Part shown: positions 61,531 to 64,000 of the stretch, in pieces
Position numbering within the stretch: the first letter of the stretch is position 1
How the letters are laid out: each line of letters begins with the position of its first letter
Source of the DNA: Cryptomeria japonica
Lineage: Eukaryota; Streptophyta; Pinopsida; Cupressales; Cupressaceae
Reading direction: 5' to 3'
Length of the DNA: 64,000 nt
NCBI RefSeq assembly: GCF_030272615.1
Contig: NC_081415.1
Location: forward strand, 262,990,925-263,054,924
Program-made: the position numbers and the translations under genes
The notes under the pieces: model-generated
Database searches by the model: none
Seen by the model: only the letters and a program-made list of their open reading frames with translations
Told to the model about the DNA's origin: nothing

Positions 61531-63173
61531 GCGAACTCTTCCACAAACCATGGAAGGAGGTAAGCGACTTAGTTCTCCATGACTATAGAGAACAACAATC
61601 AAAGTCCTAGAAACCATAGACGTGTCGACAAGGCAGGTTGTTGAAGAGGTAGGAAGATCGGTGAGTTAGACCGAACCCATGCTAAGTCTAGGAAAAGAAT
61701 AGATGTGGAGGAGAGGAGTGAGAGACCTGTCAACCGTAGAAGCTAGTTTTATTGCCAAATATGCAGCAAGTAGAGTTCTAGACTAAGGGAACCTTTAGTG
61801 TTTAGCTAAGGTGTCGAAGTCATGGCTGGGTCTAAGCCAAAGATGTAGCAGCTAGTGTAGAGGGAAAATAGTATAAGTAGTAGCAAAGGATTGAGAGAAT
61901 AGAGAGAAAGATAGGAAGAAGATCAGAAAGGTAGAACATAGAAGATTGACAAGAGAGATTAGAGAGGGGATTATAGAAAAAAGATAGAAAGAAGAATAGA
62001 GAGGAAATAGAGGAGAGGAATAGCGAAAGAATCGACAGAGTATTGTGAATCATCATCCAAGAGAGGAGTAGTAAGATTTGAGGAGGAAAGCGAGACCTTC
62101 ACCTCAAGCCAGTAACAAAGAATAAGGAGGTAGAATCTACTTCTATTTTTGGTCAATATGCATTTAGAAAGGATAGTGATAAAGTCATAAAATAGTGCAA
62201 TGGTTAGTAGAAAGGGATTTGATTAAGACAAGCCATGATTAGAACAAAATTGCTTGAACTCTCTTTTGAATAGTCATATAGAGAAATGAATTATGATGTA
62301 CATTTGATAAAATAACTATGAACATGCATGGAAGATGCTAAAGAATGGGAGGAAGTGCTTTGTAGCTTGCTTTAAATATTCTTCAAAGAATGATCTAGTT
62401 TTAGATTTATGCAATATTCTAATGAAAGAGTTAGAGTCACTATATGAATCATTTTTAATTGTTTAAAATTATGTTCATGTAAATATAGATACAATAGTGA
62501 AATATTTTCTTAAAGTTTGTTGATAAACTTAATGAAACTCTCAGAAATTAGATCACCCAATCCTCTAGAAATAGAGTAAGAGGATAGAGAGAGAAACTTT
62601 GAAATTGAACCATGAAGAAGATGAAATACTAGGATAATGACTTATTAAATAGTGAAGTTTATTTTGATATCATAAAGAAAAGACTTACACTTTCAAATTA
62701 GATCCTTGCATGAAAAGTAAAGAAGGTTATTAGGTGTCTCATTTGAAAAGCCATATAGATAGGCGCTTTATGAATTTTCATCATGTTAGATTGTTATGGA
62801 AAATTAGTGAAATCAGTTAATTGAGTTTTTAAATCATGGAAAGTCACATATTAGTATTAAACTAAATATGTTATTTGAGAAAAGAGGTAGGCGAACAAAA
62901 ACACATGGAAAGATATAGAGCTTAGATGATATAAACATGGAAATTCTAAACCATAAGAAAGGGAATGCAAGTTAATGATTACGCTTTTAAAATGTTTTGA
63001 TAATTGAATAAAAGAATGTGTACTCATTTTATTCAATTTATATGTAAAGATACATACATGTGTTACACCTTCTTAATATTTTAATTCTTGTCTTTAAATT
63101 GCTTGAAATATAGAAGCAAAAGATTGTTTTCTTTCATATGTATATTTGTTTATCCATGAAAGGTTGCTTCCTA
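61531..63173. other. AT-rich stretch with a purine-rich tract, right copy
   Basis: Partner of 792-2429. The AGAGAG/GAAGAA-rich tract at about 61860-62060 is the complement of the left CT-rich one. No supported gene. Confidence 0.4.
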
Positions 63174-63503
63174 TTAGATAGGATTGGTTTTAATGACAGA
63201 TTTAAACCCTAGATCTTTGATGTGTTGATATGTCGATTTGATTTTACCAGCTTCTCCCATGAGTTTATTCATATACATCCCCTTGATCTCAGAAGTGCCT
63301 AAGTCCTCTATATGACAATGAATATAGGCCCTAACATCTTCCACATATACCACTCCCTCCAGAACGCAAGAAAATGCTCCAACCGAATCTTCCTTGGTAG
63401 CCACATGTGGATACCATTTGAAAATTGGCCTGGGGTGGTCCTTAACTTCTACTACAGTTATATTTGCAATGAAAATAGGAGCAGAAGATGATCCTGATTC
63501 CAT
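63174..63503 (-). CDS. Unrecognised 109-aa ORF, right copy
   Basis: Same ORF as 462-791 on the opposite strand, full length, with one substitution (FSCVP to FSCVL) and two silent changes. No recognised domain. The third-position share of changes (two of three) is too few to infer selection. Confidence 0.45.
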   Translation of the reverse strand: MESGSSSAPIFIANITVVEVKDHPRPIFKWYPHVATKEDSVGAFSCVLEGVVYVEDVRAYIHCHIEDLGTSEIKGMYMNKLMGEAGKIKSTYQHIKDLGFKSVIKTNPI

Positions 63504-64000
63504 GATTCAAGAAAAATACCTTTGAACACTTTTGGTGAAAACCTTCAACAAATCCTTCTAGATGCTGATGTGATCACTCAAGAAGAAATCTAATCACCTC
63601 TGAATAGCTTTTGATTGCACTAAGTCACTTTGAATCGCTCTGTAATTGCTCTAAATGTTGGGTGATTAACAATGAAGTGTAATCGACCTTTTATTCATCA
63701 AGAAAACCCTAATCTTCTGTTGACATAAATTAATACCAGTAAAAGATATCGGATCTCACTCTGAACATACCAATGTTGGATAATCCTCTCCAATATCTTG
63801 AACATCTTCTAGAATCTCTTCCCAAGGAATATGCATCATCTTTCATGAGATTCGCCTACACCTAAGGCATCTACCTTAGTTACCAATTGAGCTCACTGAT
63901 AGTGCAGGAGCATCTTCTTTTGTTGGATAGATAACCGGGACATTCCCATCTGATGATCGCTCTTCAGTCTTCCTAACACATCTCTGAGTGTGATCATGTT
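63504..64000. other. Non-coding flank, right copy, to the window edge
   Basis: 63504-63964 pairs with 1-461. The last 36 bases have no partner inside the window. No gene visible. Confidence 0.4.

Larger units (their letters stand above)
28089..63964. repeat. Right arm of the giant palindrome
   Basis: Reverse complement of 1-27907. It is longer than the left arm because it retains a 9.2-kb nested transposon block at 46854-56050. It lacks the 1,234-bp solo LTR of the left arm; the empty target site is at 29028-29032. The last 36 bases of the window (63965-64000) would pair with sequence upstream of base 1, so the palindrome continues outside the window. Confidence 0.97.

Noticed and set aside
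1-63964. Palindrome as a single-molecule fold-back sequencing artefact
   Set aside because: The arms differ by substitutions, a 1,234-bp insertion with target duplication and a 9.2-kb segment, which one molecule read twice cannot give. A haplotype mis-join is still open.

Overview
This window looks like nuclear DNA from a land plant with a large, transposon-rich genome. The evidence is the element families: En/Spm (CACTA)-type DUF4216 and Transposase_24 remnants, a plant LINE with DUF4283, a CCHC knuckle and an AP-endonuclease, Copia-type LTRs with a TGGTATCAGAGC primer-binding site, and Gypsy-type LTRs beginning TGTCATGCCC, TGTAATACCC or TGTAGTACCC. A gymnosperm is plausible from the long AT-rich LTRs and long introns, but I cannot fix the species. 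I see no intact host gene, tRNA, rRNA or CRISPR array.

The dominant structure is a giant imperfect palindrome. Positions 1-27907 reappear in reverse complement at 28089-63964, around an asymmetric spacer of about 181 bp. Both arms run on past the window edges. By eye the arms are about 98-99% identical (3 differences in the 330-bp ORF at 462-791). They differ by two large events. A 1,234-bp solo LTR with a CTTCT target duplication is present only on the left (25730-26963). A 9.2-kb nested transposon block is present only on the right (46854-56050) and was probably deleted on the left.

Layout of each arm, outside to inside (left coordinates): an unrecognised 109-aa ORF (462-791); an LTR-like block with a GC-rich repeat (about 2430-3550); an AT-rich stretch; the 3' half of a long LTR (element 1, 4969-7871); a non-coding stretch; the exons of a decayed En/Spm-type gene on the minus strand (11043-21340); a 4.3-kb solo LTR (element 2, 12074-16390, TSD TGAGA) inside an intron of that gene; a Gypsy-type LTR (from 21391) that cuts off the 5' part of the gene; a Copia-type LTR with a degenerate primer-binding site (23438-24914); and an LTR-like block with a TATA box (25361-27907) that ends almost at the palindrome axis. 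The right arm repeats this in reverse.

The most unusual coding content is the En/Spm-type gene. Its DUF4216 exon and its Transposase_24 exons lie on either side of an exon resembling the C-terminal half of a SET (lysine methyltransferase) domain, all in one orientation with plausible splice sites between them. Both copies are pseudogenes: they share some stops and frameshifts, and each arm has further private lesions. The right-arm-only block is a nest holding a CACTA-like terminus, a Gypsy 3' end with polypurine tract and LTR, a LINE 5' fragment on the minus strand, and a Copia 5' LTR with primer-binding site and a coiled-coil ORF at the gag position.
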